64,000 nt of DNA, from NCBI GenBank assembly GCA_902761735.1, contig CACWLL010000012.1, positions 1-64,000 of the forward strand, written 5' to 3'. Source of the stretch: an uncultured bacterium. Its GTDB lineage: Bacteria > Cyanobacteriota > Vampirovibrionia > Gastranaerophilales > Gastranaerophilaceae. The position numbers were made by a program, and so were the translations under genes. Under the pieces are notes generated by a model. The model saw only the letters and a program-made list of their open reading frames with translations. It did no database searches and was not told where the DNA came from. The first letter of the stretch is position 1, and every line of letters starts with the position of its first letter. Below, in pieces: positions 11,198-20,353 of the stretch.

Positions 11198-11967
11198 TCT
11201 TCTGTTCGGTATGCTTCGCTATAGGTTTTTAATACCCGTTTTTTTCGTTGAAATTCAACATCATAATTTTCAGGCCAGCCTAATTTTTCCCTGTCATTTT
11301 TTGTCATAGCTTTGTATAGGCTGTTTAATCTTCTGTTAATATCAGCCATATCCGTTACGTGATTTTTCGTGTGACCAGACATAAACGGCGGTACCTTTTG
11401 TTTAGGATTAAAAACATAGTTTATTGCAAGGGCAATATCTGTACGGTGTTTCCCTTGAGCACAAGCTATATAATATTTTCCGCGTTCCATTACTCTGAAC
11501 AGTACCGGTAAACTATCCAAAATTTCTCTGTCAGGTACAAGTTTTTTATCTATAGGGATATGTATATGTTCAATGTTTAATTTATTACATTTATCTTTAA
11601 ATGCTTTTGTGTAATCTGTTGTTCTCAAATCAACAATGGTATCAATTCCGCATTCTTTGATATATTTTAGTACCTTAGGACTTTTAGATGATAATGTTTC
11701 TCCTCTAACTCCTTTATTGTTCAAAAGTTGTAAATTAGGAATGTTAATTTTAGTTAATTCTGCATAATTTATAAATTTATTTTTTTCATACTGTCTTGCA
11801 AAGTAATTTAAGCAGCATTGTACACCTTTTTCGGTTTTAGAAAGTGCCTCTGCGGGGTTGAATACTGCCGATTGTAATTGTTCTATTGGCAGTGCTTTAC
11901 GACCAAAGCTAACATAGCTTGGTTTGGTCTTGCAATTATAATGTGAACTGATACTTTGAATAGACAT
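11194..11967 (-). CDS. CX5R protein-tyrosine-phosphatase-like protein
   Basis: The protein has 257 residues. The phosphatase P-loop is Cys169-AQGKH-Arg175, preceded by the VDLRT strand typical of cysteine-based phosphatases. The stretch after the loop (TDIALAINYVFN) closely matches the C-terminal domain of the giant neighbour (TDLAIALNYAFN), so the two are paralogous. The N-terminus carries YVSFGRKA, a variant of a short motif that recurs in other proteins here, and no obvious signal peptide. The start is supported by AAGGA 7 nt upstream of the ATG. The gene is convergent with the giant gene and the two stop codons share the palindrome TTAA at 11194-11197. The substrate is unknown; a phospholipid or phosphoinositide phosphatase would also fit the loop. 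Confidence 0.8.
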   Translation of the reverse strand: MSIQSISSHYNCKTKPSYVSFGRKALPIEQLQSAVFNPAEALSKTEKGVQCCLNYFARQYEKNKFINYAELTKINIPNLQLLNNKGVRGETLSSKSPKVLKYIKECGIDTIVDLRTTDYTKAFKDKCNKLNIEHIHIPIDKKLVPDREILDSLPVLFRVMERGKYYIACAQGKHRTDIALAINYVFNPKQKVPPFMSGHTKNHVTDMADINRRLNSLYKAMTKNDREKLGWPENYDVEFQRKKRVLKTYSEAYRTED

Positions 11968-12010
11968 TTAGCAATCCTTTTGTTAGTAATTATAAAATCA
12001 AGCAGAGTAA

Positions 12011-12032
12011 AAATTGCTATTTTAAAAATAGC
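12011..12032 (-). terminator. Weak hairpin terminator after aroC
   Basis: A perfect dyad GCTATTTT/AAAATAGC (12016-12032) is followed, on the minus strand, by AATTTTT. It lies 30 bases beyond the aroC stop. The stem is AT-rich, so termination may be inefficient. It also sits just upstream of the phosphatase gene on the same strand. Confidence 0.45.
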
Positions 12033-12061
12033 TGTTTACATTTCTTAAAATATAAAATATT

Positions 12062-13102
12062 TTATTCAATATAATCTGATGGGAATTTGAGCATGATTTC
12101 GTTAGCAAGTACACAGGCAATTCGAGCTTCTGCCACTACGGCACAAGCTTCAACTGCGCATGTATCCGAGCGTTCAAAATGTGATGATGTTTCTGTCATT
12201 GTGAATGAGTCCACGGTATTTAGAGGAGATTTTAACGTTGGTATCGGTTTCATAATTGCTTTAACAACAAGTGCTTCGCCGTTAGTCATCCCGCCTTCAA
12301 GTCCTCCGGCATGGTTGGTTTTTCTTATTATTTCCCCGTTTTCAAGAAAAATTTCATCGTGGAAATTTCTTCCGGAAAGCTCTGCACCCAATTCCCCATC
12401 CCCTATTGAAACTGATTTTATTGCAGGAACACTCATTACCGCCTGAGCAATTCTTCCATCTAATGCTCTATCCCAATGTACATATGAACCGAGTCCGATC
12501 GGTAAATTATTGAATGTAATTTCAATCTTTCCACCAAGTGTATCTCCTTGTTCTTTTGCTTTGTCGATTTCTTTATGAAATTCTTCTTCGGTTTCTCCGT
12601 TACCGATTTGTAATATTCTTGAAGAACATGTGATACCGTATTGTTTAAGTAATAATTTTGCAATTGCCCCAACCGCAACTTCTGCGGCGGTTTTTCTTGC
12701 ACTTGAGCGTTCAAGAACATTCCTCAAATCTTTATGATTATATTTAATGCTCCCTGCGTAATCGGCATGTCCCGGACGATATGCGTAAAAGGCTTTTTCA
12801 TCGGTATATTTCTCCGCTGCGGTGTTCATGATTTCTTGCCAATTTGCCCAATCTTTGTTTTCAATGATTAATGCCAGAGGTGAACCCAAGGTTTTTCCAA
12901 ACCTTATTCCGGAGGTTATTTTTACGGTGTCGGATTCAATTTTCATCCGTCCTCCTCTGCCGTAGCCGCTCTGTCTGCGCTGAAGTTCAGAGTTTATAAA
13001 ATTAATATCAATGTCTAACCCTGCCGGAAGTCCCTCTATGATTGCCGTCAAACATTCTCCGTGGCTTTCTCCTGCAGTTAAAAATCGAAATCTTTCAAGC
13101 AT
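12062..13102 (-). CDS. aroC: Chorismate synthase
   Basis: Converts 5-enolpyruvylshikimate-3-phosphate to chorismate using reduced FMN, the last step of the shikimate pathway. The N-terminus LERFRFLTAGESHGE is the family signature; GGMTNGEALVVKAIMKPIPT and RSDTCAVEACAVVAEAR match the later conserved blocks. The ATG at 13102 is preferred over two upstream in-frame ATGs: it puts the signature at residue 1, overlaps the upstream gene's stop as TAATG, and has GGA about 5 nt upstream. The resulting 346 residues are normal length. It is translationally coupled to an amino-acid-binding lipoprotein gene. No other shikimate gene is in the window. Confidence 0.95.
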   Translation of the reverse strand: MLERFRFLTAGESHGECLTAIIEGLPAGLDIDINFINSELQRRQSGYGRGGRMKIESDTVKITSGIRFGKTLGSPLALIIENKDWANWQEIMNTAAEKYTDEKAFYAYRPGHADYAGSIKYNHKDLRNVLERSSARKTAAEVAVGAIAKLLLKQYGITCSSRILQIGNGETEEEFHKEIDKAKEQGDTLGGKIEITFNNLPIGLGSYVHWDRALDGRIAQAVMSVPAIKSVSIGDGELGAELSGRNFHDEIFLENGEIIRKTNHAGGLEGGMTNGEALVVKAIMKPIPTLKSPLNTVDSFTMTETSSHFERSDTCAVEACAVVAEARIACVLANEIMLKFPSDYIE

Positions 13103-13881
13103 TATTTCCATATCCCCCATTTGCGCTGCATATCCCTAAGCTTTCCGCTATGGTCTAAGAAGTCTAATACAAAATTAACGGATTCTTTTAATTGAGTTGA
13201 TTCGGAGCCTTTACGAAAGGCTATGGCGTATGGCTCTTTAGAAAATCTCTTTTTGAGAATCTTTACAGACCTGTCGTCCAATGCAAGATTGTACAAAATA
13301 GTATCATCAGCAATCATCGCATCGGCTTCTCCTTTTTTAAGTGCTTTATATGCTAAATCATAATCTTTATAACCGCGAATTACTGCTTCCGGAGCGTTCA
13401 TTCTTACGCTCATTTCCCCTGTTGAACCGTATACAATTATAATTTTTCTTCCGTTAAGTTGTTTTATTGAAGCAACGCTCCGCCCCTTTTTTACAAGTAT
13501 GGCTTGTCCCGCCATATAATAAGGATCAGAAAAATCAACAACCATTCTTCTTTCGTCAGTGATGGACATTGTTGCAATTAGCAGGTCTACTTTCCCCGAA
13601 TTTAACATTGATATTCGGTTGGATGCCGTAACAGGAACAAATTCTACCGCATCCGGGTCAGTAAGAATATGTTTGGCAATTTCTCTCGCTAAATCTATAT
13701 CGAAGCCTTTGAGATTCCCGTTTCTGTCTTTGTAGCCGAAAGGTCTTGTATCGCTACGTACCCCAACAATTATATGTCCGCGTTTTTTTATTGCTTTAAA
13801 ATCGTTTTTAGGTTTGATAGCAGAACAGCCGCATAAAAATATACATAAAAAAATAACAATGCTGATTAGTCGTTTCCACAT
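13102..13881 (-). CDS. Polar amino-acid ABC transporter substrate-binding lipoprotein (orphan)
   Basis: Solute-binding protein of family 3 (GlnH/ArtJ-like). The N-terminus is MWKRLISIVIFLCIFLCGCS, a short basic region, hydrophobic core and lipobox (L-C-G-C), so it should be a lipid-anchored envelope protein. The mature part starts with IKKRGHIIVGVRSDTRPFGY and contains FDIDLAREIAK, the usual first lobe of this family. An in-frame start 57 bases upstream is rejected because it falls inside the promoter; the ATG at 13881 has GGGGA 7 nt upstream. Length is 259 residues. There is no permease or ATPase gene next to it, so it either uses a distant transporter or acts as a sensor. It is first in an operon with aroC; an amino-acid ligand is likely but not identified. 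Confidence 0.88.
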   Translation of the reverse strand: MWKRLISIVIFLCIFLCGCSAIKPKNDFKAIKKRGHIIVGVRSDTRPFGYKDRNGNLKGFDIDLAREIAKHILTDPDAVEFVPVTASNRISMLNSGKVDLLIATMSITDERRMVVDFSDPYYMAGQAILVKKGRSVASIKQLNGRKIIIVYGSTGEMSVRMNAPEAVIRGYKDYDLAYKALKKGEADAMIADDTILYNLALDDRSVKILKKRFSKEPYAIAFRKGSESTQLKESVNFVLDFLDHSGKLRDMQRKWGIWK

Positions 13882-13908
13882 ATCAAATTCCCCGTATTTA
13901 CTATAATC

Positions 13909-13938
13909 ATGATAGCCTAAATAGCATGCCGCTGTCAA
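13909..13938 (-). promoter_or_regulatory. Sigma70-type promoter for the binding-protein/aroC operon
   Basis: On the minus strand TTGACA (13933-13938) is separated by 18 bases from TATCAT (13909-13914). Transcription should start about 20 bases before the ribosome binding site of the lipoprotein gene. Confidence 0.65.
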
Positions 13939-14189
13939 TTTGTGAAATTAAATGAATTTGTCAAATAGGATATATTTAATCTTTCTTAATAACATCTTGT
14001 TCATGGGTTTAAAAATTTTGTAATATACGTTAAAATGCATATATAAGCTTTTATTCGTACTTTTAATATAAATAGCATAAAAATTTATTGTAAATTTTTG
14101 TAAATATACCCCTAAAAAAAGTCAAGTTTTTTTACTAAATACCGTTTATATAGGTATGGAATAAAAGTAGAAATAAAGAGGATAACGTA

Positions 14190-17100
14190 ATGAAGAACAA
14201 GAAACAAGCAAGTAAAAGACGTGTAGTGGCGTCAGTTTTAAGCTTATTAATGGTTATGCAGCAATCAGCAACTTACCAAGCATTAGCAACGAGTATTACC
14301 GATGTAAACGGGAATTCTTTGATTCCGAATGCTCAAACAGGTGAATTTAATATTACACCTGATTTTGTAAATGAAGGTCAGCAAATTGGTTTTAGAAAAT
14401 TTCAAGATTTTAATGTAACTCCGGGTGATGTTGCAAACTTTGTTATGACAGCACGTAATTCAGCTCAATGGGTTAATGGCAATCATGGGATGCAACAATA
14501 TTCCGAGTGCCCTATTAATACATTTGTGGCAGCTTCTCAAAACGGATTTAACATTAATGGTATTGTAAATACTATTCAAGACGTTGGCGGCAGTCTTTCC
14601 AACGGTCATCTTGTTCTTGTTTCTCCAAATGGTGTTCTTGTAGGAAGTCAAGGCGTTCTTAATGCCGGTTCGTTATCTGTTATAACAACTACTCAAGGTG
14701 CATATGATGCATTAGCAGGTCAAATTGTTACTGCTCCTATGACTGATGGTACAAATACATATTATCAAGGCGGTGCGACATTAACTATTAATGATGTACC
14801 AACTGTTGTTAATGCTGACAAATCTGTAACCGTTTTAGGCAGAATTGCAGCTGATAAAGATATTAATGTAGCAACAGGCACTTTTGATGCTCAAAACGGT
14901 TCACTTATTATTGCAGGCAACAATCATGCCGGTAAATTGCGTGGCGGCTATATTGCGGGAACTACAACTCCGGATGCTGATACTGAAGCTTTATTTAACA
15001 GCTTAGTAAAAACGAGTCACGCCGGTAATGTAAATGTAGCAACATCAAAAGGCTTCTATACTCAAGGTAATGCTCACGTATTAAACAGAGGTGAGGGTAA
15101 CTTCATAGTTAATAATACAGGGGTAAACGGTATTAATGTTCAGGATACATCAAAGATTGAGAACTTGGATGGCCAAATGAATTTAACTAATTCAGGGTCA
15201 GCCGGCATCAATATTTATGGTACTGCTGAAAATACAGGTTTAACTAATATTAAAAACGAAACAACCGCAACTAACGGTATTTTACTTGCTGCAAGCGGCA
15301 AGATTAACCAACACGGTTCAACAATTAATGTTGAAAACTATGCCGTAGGTCGTGGTAGTGACAGACGCGGTATTGATTTAAAAGGTGTACTTACCGGTGA
15401 TAACGGAGCTCAGATAAATGTTAAAAATACCGGTTCAAATACATTTATAGGTGATGCAGCTACAAATAATAACATTACTTCTCTCGGTACCGGCGGTAAA
15501 GTTTATGTGGAAACCAATAATGGTAACATTTTAAATAACGGAGTTAATAAAACTCACGTATATACCGAAGATGGTAACAGCATAGAATTCAAAGCAAATA
15601 ACGGTTCTGTTGGTGTGAATATTGCACCTTGTGCAGACGGTGTTTGTAACGGTATCGGTAAAGATGCAAGAGATTGGACAAAATCAGTTAATATTAATAC
15701 CGAAAACGGTGATGGCGTAGTCAAAGCTACAAGTACAGGTGCAAACAACGTTATCAATCTTGCAAGCCGTGACAGTAATATGTATGTTGATAAGATTGAT
15801 GCTGAAGGCAGAGTTATCCTTCTTGCTGATGATTCAACTACAAGAGGTGCTACCGATTATGCTATCTTGAACAGATCGCAAGATAATACGGGTAAGACTC
15901 CAAACCTTAAAGGCGCAGGAATTTCTGTTATCGCCAGCGGTGATATCGGAAGAAGCGGTCAAGGCGAAAAAGATTTAACATTTATCCAAACTAAAGGTCA
16001 ATTTAATCAAGACTTTGTTGAAGACGGATTTGTTCTCCAAAACGGTCAAACAGAACAAGGTGTTACTCATACTGATATTACAAAATATACTCCAAATGCT
16101 CAACACGGTGTAATTATGTTATCAAATAACGGTGACATCAATGTAGTTGGCTTAGATGGCAATGCTACAGATCCAAAAGCTCAAAATGATACAAATGTAT
16201 GTGCTATGGTTGCAAGAAACGGTAATATAAACGCCGAATTTTCAGGTAATACATACATTGAAGATATCACAGCGGCTGATAAAGTAAATGTTACAAACAG
16301 AGGTAAATATTTAATTGTTAACAGATTAGGTGAAAGACCGCAAGAAGCATCTTCCGGTGTAACAGCTGCTGACGGTGATTATTACGGTCAATATACAAAT
16401 AATCAAGTTGCTAAAACTGCAAACTTGACAGCTTTAGACCTTGCTGCAGTTGGTGATACAAATACAAAACCTCACGCAACGATTGTTGTAAAAGGTGGTA
16501 CTTTGAGAGGACAAGGTTTAGGCAGAGGTCAGGTACCTAACAATCCGCAGGATTTGAATATGGTTGCAGACCATGCTTATGCGGGCGGTTATGAATTTAT
16601 CATGGATGACCACGGTGAAGGTACATTCTACTACAATAAACTTGAACCGGGTGATCCTGGCTATACAGAGCCAATTGCTCTTGTTGACGATGAAAAACCG
16701 GCTTCAATCAGAGTTACTGCAGTTACTGAAGATCACGTAAATGCTATTAAAGATAATCCGGATGATACAAGACGTATTTACTATTATCCTGATGGAGAAA
16801 GTATTCAAAAAGATGATCCGAATTACGATGGTGACGACGATGATAAGAACCTTGTAGTTCCTGATGATGATGATGATGATGATATTGATAGCGATATTGA
16901 TAACGACTTAGATAACGATGCAGATGGTGATGCTGATGCCGATGCAGATGCTGATGCCGACGTTGACGCAGATGCCGATGCTGATGCCGATGCTGACGCT
17001 GATGCTGATGCTGACGCCGATGCCGATGCAGATGCTGATGCCGACGCAGACGCTGATGCTGATGCCGATACTGATGCCGATGCAGATGCTGATGCTGACG

Positions 17101-17771
17101 TTGATGCTGATGCCGATGCTGATGCTGACTTAGACGCAGATAATGATATCGATACAGACACAGACAATGACAATGACAACGATAATGATGCTGATAATGA
17201 TGATGATCCAAATCCGGATAAAAGATTAGATCCGGATCCGGCTCCGGATAGCTCAGTTGTTCCGACACCTGATGCTGACAGATTAAGAGCATTATCTCAG
17301 TTGCACGAAATTGCAGAGGTTGTTCCGGCTATCGATAAACGTCAGACAATTCGTTTCAACCCGGGTAATGTAAACGGCTTACAGTTTACTTCAACTGAAA
17401 ATGTTTCATCTATTTCCAACGTATCAAGAGGCGGTGTTGCATTAAGACACAATAACAGCTTAAAAGTTGGTGATGTTGTTCCGGTTCACTTAGCATACGG
17501 TGATATGGAAGTTGATGCAAATGTAAAAGTTGTATCAGCAAGTGATGTTCAAGCAGGATGTCAATTCGTAGACTTAGATCCTGCAACGGCAAACAAAATC
17601 TTGTACTTGAGTATGGTTGAACCGGATGCGGTTGCGGTAAATGAATTGCAAAACACTCAAAATGCAAGCAAAAATACGAATACAAGAAATGCTAACTTCA
17701 ACAATCCGACTGCAAAAAATGCCAACAGAATGCCTGGTGATAATACTGCATCAGTTGATGAAGAAGAATAA
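14190..17771 (+). CDS. Two-partner-secretion-type (FHA-like) surface protein with Asp-Ala stalk and C-terminal PilZ-like domain
   Basis: The protein has 1193 residues. The N-terminus is a basic extended signal region ([10 protein letters not shown]) with a hydrophobic segment ending near ALA-TSI. A haemagglutination/TPS domain follows, with [18 protein letters not shown] corresponding to the NPNG-type motif, then Asn/Gly-rich parallel beta-helix repeats to about residue 870. Residues 892-1008 are almost only Asp alternating with Ala, Asn or Val. The last 190 residues contain Arg1051-QTI-Arg1055 and, 21 residues later, Asn1077-VSRGG, which fits the PilZ c-di-GMP signature RxxxR-x(20-30)-(D/N)xSxxG. 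SD AGAGGA precedes the ATG; a strong terminator follows. No TpsB transporter gene is in the window. Export followed by retention or c-di-GMP sensing is inference; PilZ domains are normally cytoplasmic. Confidence 0.85.
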   Translation: MKNKKQASKRRVVASVLSLLMVMQQSATYQALATSITDVNGNSLIPNAQTGEFNITPDFVNEGQQIGFRKFQDFNVTPGDVANFVMTARNSAQWVNGNHGMQQYSECPINTFVAASQNGFNINGIVNTIQDVGGSLSNGHLVLVSPNGVLVGSQGVLNAGSLSVITTTQGAYDALAGQIVTAPMTDGTNTYYQGGATLTINDVPTVVNADKSVTVLGRIAADKDINVATGTFDAQNGSLIIAGNNHAGKLRGGYIAGTTTPDADTEALFNSLVKTSHAGNVNVATSKGFYTQGNAHVLNRGEGNFIVNNTGVNGINVQDTSKIENLDGQMNLTNSGSAGINIYGTAENTGLTNIKNETTATNGILLAASGKINQHGSTINVENYAVGRGSDRRGIDLKGVLTGDNGAQINVKNTGSNTFIGDAATNNNITSLGTGGKVYVETNNGNILNNGVNKTHVYTEDGNSIEFKANNGSVGVNIAPCADGVCNGIGKDARDWTKSVNINTENGDGVVKATSTGANNVINLASRDSNMYVDKIDAEGRVILLADDSTTRGATDYAILNRSQDNTGKTPNLKGAGISVIASGDIGRSGQGEKDLTFIQTKGQFNQDFVEDGFVLQNGQTEQGVTHTDITKYTPNAQHGVIMLSNNGDINVVGLDGNATDPKAQNDTNVCAMVARNGNINAEFSGNTYIEDITAADKVNVTNRGKYLIVNRLGERPQEASSGVTAADGDYYGQYTNNQVAKTANLTALDLAAVGDTNTKPHATIVVKGGTLRGQGLGRGQVPNNPQDLNMVADHAYAGGYEFIMDDHGEGTFYYNKLEPGDPGYTEPIALVDDEKPASIRVTAVTEDHVNAIKDNPDDTRRIYYYPDGESIQKDDPNYDGDDDDKNLVVPDDDDDDDIDSDIDNDLDNDADGDADADADADADVDADADADADADADADADADADADADADADADADADTDADADADADVDADADADADLDADNDIDTDTDNDNDNDNDADNDDDPNPDKRLDPDPAPDSSVVPTPDADRLRALSQLHEIAEVVPAIDKRQTIRFNPGNVNGLQFTSTENVSSISNVSRGGVALRHNNSLKVGDVVPVHLAYGDMEVDANVKVVSASDVQAGCQFVDLDPATANKILYLSMVEPDAVAVNELQNTQNASKNTNTRNANFNNPTAKNANRMPGDNTASVDEEE
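16863..17213 (+). repeat. In-frame low-complexity GATGCN hexamer repeat encoding (Asp-Ala)n
   Basis: From about 16917 to 17150 the DNA is a near-uninterrupted run of GATGCC/GATGCA/GATGCT hexamers (period 6, two codons), flanked by poly-GAT and GATAAT/GACAAT units. Every hexamer keeps the reading frame, so slippage would change stalk length without a frameshift. The encoded stretch has an acidic residue at about every second position. Confidence 0.95.
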
Positions 17772-17788
17772 TAAATATTCGATATAAT

Positions 17789-17819
17789 AAAAAGCAGAGG
17801 TTTTAACCTCTGCTTTTTT
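17789..17819 (+). terminator. Rho-independent terminator after the FHA/PilZ gene
   Basis: A 14-base dyad, AAAAGCAGAGGTTT with its complement, ends in a run of six T. It lies 17 bases after the stop codon. Confidence 0.9.
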
Positions 17820-17959
17820 GTTGCTATTTACTGTATACCGTAATGTTATAAACATTTTATATATCTTATATGTTTAACTTTTGTAAATTTATTCACGCGA
17901 ATTAGTTCTTAAGGATTATATTTTTTGCCCGTTTGTGTTATATATTAATTGTCAAGATA

Positions 17960-17982
17960 GAATTATACTTCGTGTATAATTC
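17960..17982 (+). promoter_or_regulatory. Operator-like dyad upstream of the GH57 gene
   Basis: A perfect 9-bp inverted repeat GAATTATAC-N5-GTATAATTC lies 26 bases before the start codon. Its right arm contains TATAAT (17975-17980), the likely -10 box; no good -35 is present at normal spacing. It could be a repressor or activator site, or a 5' leader hairpin. Confidence 0.5.
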
Positions 17983-18008
17983 AGAATGAAAGAAATATGG
18001 AGGCATTA

Positions 18009-19733
18009 ATGTCAATAGGTCAGTTTGTATTTATGTTACACAGCCATCTTCCTTATTACAGAAAGGCAGGTATGTGGCCTTTTGGGGAAGAAAACCTTTA
18101 TGAATGTATGTCTGAAACCTATGTTCCTTTATTGAACGCAATTTCAGAACTATATGATGAAGGAGTTAAAGCAAAATTGACGGTAGGTATTACCCCAATA
18201 TTAGCTGAGCAGTTGAACGATGAACACTTGAAACACGGATTTATTAAATATCTTGATTCAAGAATTGCTCAGGTTGCAAAAGATTTGGAAAGATATCCTG
18301 ACCCTCAAGTTCCTCATTCTCAACATTTAAAATATCTTGCAAAATATTATTTTGATTGGTTTAACCATATAAGAGATTCATTCGTAAATAAATACGGAAT
18401 GGATTTAATTGGTGCATTTAAAAAGTATCAGGATTTAGGTTGTATTGAGATTACAACTTCAGGAGCTACCCACGGTTTTTCTCCGTTGCTTGCTACTGAC
18501 AGTAATTTGAATGCACAGTTTAAAGTGGGCTCTGATACAACAAAAAGACTATTTGGCAAAAAAGCTAAAGGCTGTTGGTTGCCGGAATGTGCATACAGAC
18601 AAGGGTATGAATATGTAGGAAAAGACGGTCAAAAACATTGGCGACCGGCTATTGAGGTTACTCTTCAAAATAATGATATTGAATATTTCTTTACGGAATC
18701 TCATGTTATCGAAGGGGGCAACTCAATAGGTAACAGACGTGTGATTGGGGTATACGGAAATATTGAATATATTCCGTTACCGGAAAGACCTGCTACGGGT
18801 TATGATACATATTCTGCATATTGGTTGCCTGATGCTCAGGTTGCAGTTATGGGCAGAAATGACAGAGCCGGTTATCAGGTTTGGTCTGCTGCAGACGGAT
18901 ATCCGGGTGACGGTTGCTTTAGGGAATTTCATAAAAAAGATGATAAATCAGGTATGCACTATTGGAGAATTACTTCTCCAAAAACTGATTTGGGCGACAA
19001 AATGTTGTATGACCCTGTTTTAGCTTTGAATAAAGTAAGCGAGAATTCAGATCATTATACGACGTTGATTTATCATTTGTTAAATGATTATAAGAAGGCT
19101 CATAACGGCAAAGAAGGCTTAGTTATGGTTTCCTTTGATACTGAATTATTCGGACACTGGTGGTTTGAAGGTATTGAATTTATTAAACAGGTTATTAAGA
19201 AATTCAATTCATATGTACCGGAAGTTGAAAGAATGACTGCCGGTGAATATTTGAAGGCTCATCCGCCTACGGAAGCTATTCAAATCCCTGAAAGTTCTTG
19301 GGGACAAGGCGGACACTTCTATGTATGGCAAAACCATTTGACTGAATGGATGTGGCCTATTATTCATTCTTGCGAAAAACGTATTAATAGAATTGCGGAT
19401 AAATATCCGGAGATTCCGGAAGATAATCTTTTGCATAGAGCGTTAAATCAAATGGCAAGAGAAAATCTGTTGTTACAGAGTTCTGATTGGCCGTTTCTGA
19501 TTACTACTTGGCAGGCAAAAGACTATGCAACTGACAGGTTTAGAGAACATGTTGACAGATTTGAAATGATTTGCGATATGATTGAAAGCGGTAATATTGA
19601 TGATGCAAAATTGAAAGAGATTGAAAGTATTGACAATTGTTTCTCCGTAATTGATTACAGAGTTTATCAATCACTTGAAGAAGGTGTCATTCCTCAACAA
19701 TCGAAAAAATTAGCTCCATTATATACCGACTAG
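18009..19733 (+). CDS. Glycoside hydrolase family 57, 1,4-alpha-glucan branching enzyme-like
   Basis: GH57 enzymes of this type transfer alpha-1,4 glucan chains to alpha-1,6 branches in glycogen. The N-terminus has MLHSHLPYYRKAGMWPFGEE (HxHxPY motif), followed by the TSGATHGFSPLL block. GCWLPECAY carries the predicted catalytic Glu and SFDTELFGHWWFEG the predicted catalytic Asp. A C-terminal helical region completes about 574 residues, normal for the branching-enzyme subgroup. The ATG at 18009 is chosen over one at 17997 because GGAGG lies 5 nt upstream of it. It has its own dyad-containing promoter region and a hairpin after it; no other glycogen gene is adjacent. An amylase or 4-alpha-glucanotransferase activity cannot be excluded. 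Confidence 0.88.
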   Translation: MSIGQFVFMLHSHLPYYRKAGMWPFGEENLYECMSETYVPLLNAISELYDEGVKAKLTVGITPILAEQLNDEHLKHGFIKYLDSRIAQVAKDLERYPDPQVPHSQHLKYLAKYYFDWFNHIRDSFVNKYGMDLIGAFKKYQDLGCIEITTSGATHGFSPLLATDSNLNAQFKVGSDTTKRLFGKKAKGCWLPECAYRQGYEYVGKDGQKHWRPAIEVTLQNNDIEYFFTESHVIEGGNSIGNRRVIGVYGNIEYIPLPERPATGYDTYSAYWLPDAQVAVMGRNDRAGYQVWSAADGYPGDGCFREFHKKDDKSGMHYWRITSPKTDLGDKMLYDPVLALNKVSENSDHYTTLIYHLLNDYKKAHNGKEGLVMVSFDTELFGHWWFEGIEFIKQVIKKFNSYVPEVERMTAGEYLKAHPPTEAIQIPESSWGQGGHFYVWQNHLTEWMWPIIHSCEKRINRIADKYPEIPEDNLLHRALNQMARENLLLQSSDWPFLITTWQAKDYATDRFREHVDRFEMICDMIESGNIDDAKLKEIESIDNCFSVIDYRVYQSLEEGVIPQQSKKLAPLYTD

Positions 19734-19756
19734 TATTTGTAAAATATATAATTAGC

Positions 19757-19790
19757 AAAGCGAGCAGTGTTGTAGCTGCTCGCTTTCTTG
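19757..19790 (+). terminator. Hairpin terminator after the GH57 gene
   Basis: An 11-bp stem AAAGCGAGCAG/CTGCTCGCTTT with an 8-base loop. The following T-tract is short and interrupted (TTTCTTG). Confidence 0.7.
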
Positions 19791-19897
19791 TGTAATATAA
19801 CTTAATAATTTTCAAATAACTAGCAAAATGTAAAATTTTCAGGCTTTTATCTGTCCGGTGTAGTATAGACGTTTACGTCAAAAAGTTAGGATAGAAA

Positions 19898-20290
19898 ATG
19901 AATATACAAAATAATGTAAGTTTTCAAGGATACGTTCCTCAAAGTGAAAAAAGAAAAAATACCGTTGTTGCACTCACTGTTGCTCCTGTACTTGTTGCAG
20001 GATGTGTTGCATCTGCTCCGTTAGTAAATAAATCATTAAGAGCAGGTAATTTTAAAAATACAATGAAAAATACGGCAAAAGCTTTTACAAAGGATTGGAT
20101 TGAACTCCTTTCAAAGGGTGCAAAGAATATTTTAAGGCAGCCTAAATGGGCCGATAAAATTGCTAAATGTGCAGAAAATGACAAACGCATTTTTGCAGCA
20201 GGTTTTGTAATTGAATCGTTAGCCGCAATAGGGTTAGGTAAATTAATTGCGGATTTAGGCTCAAAATTCAGGCATCGTAACGATTATTAA
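19898..20290 (+). CDS. Small membrane-associated protein of unknown function with VSFQG motif
   Basis: The protein has 130 residues and I do not recognise the family. It begins MNIQNNVSFQGYVPQ, the short N-terminal motif that recurs in several proteins of this window. Residues 21-42 (NTVVALTVAPVLVAGCVAS) are hydrophobic and could span the membrane; a second hydrophobic stretch (FAAGFVIESLAAIGLGKLIA) lies near the C-terminus, with a basic, Lys-rich middle between them. SD TTAGGA precedes the ATG. The gene is monocistronic, with a bidirectional hairpin separating it from murG on the other strand. It shares an upstream TAGCAAAA element with the gene at 49698. Confidence 0.8.
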   Translation: MNIQNNVSFQGYVPQSEKRKNTVVALTVAPVLVAGCVASAPLVNKSLRAGNFKNTMKNTAKAFTKDWIELLSKGAKNILRQPKWADKIAKCAENDKRIFAAGFVIESLAAIGLGKLIADLGSKFRHRNDY

Positions 20291-20320
20291 TAAACAATAT
20301 TATAAAATATAAACAATGAT

Positions 20321-20349
20321 AAAACGAGGTTTTCAGTAAGCCTCGTTTT
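20321..20349. terminator. Bidirectional terminator between the VSFQG gene and murG
   Basis: AAAACGAGG and CCTCGTTTT form a 9-bp stem with an 11-base loop. T-rich sequence follows on the plus strand; on the minus strand the stem itself ends in TTTT just after the murG stop. Confidence 0.8.
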
Positions 20350-20353
20350 GTTT

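Noticed and set aside
13882..13938. Longer N-terminus for the binding lipoprotein
   Set aside because: The extra codons coincide with a TTGACA/TATCAT promoter, and would place residues in front of a clear lipoprotein signal peptide.
16917..17150. Repeat array as a CRISPR or minisatellite
   Set aside because: Period is 6 bases with no spacers, and it lies inside a large gene in frame.
16747..17292. Minus-strand frames (His/Gln- or Ser/Ala-rich) and a Met/Leu/Pro frame on the plus strand over the Asp-Ala repeat
   Set aside because: They exist only because the GATGCN hexamer has no stops in several frames. Composition is pure repeat, with no SD.
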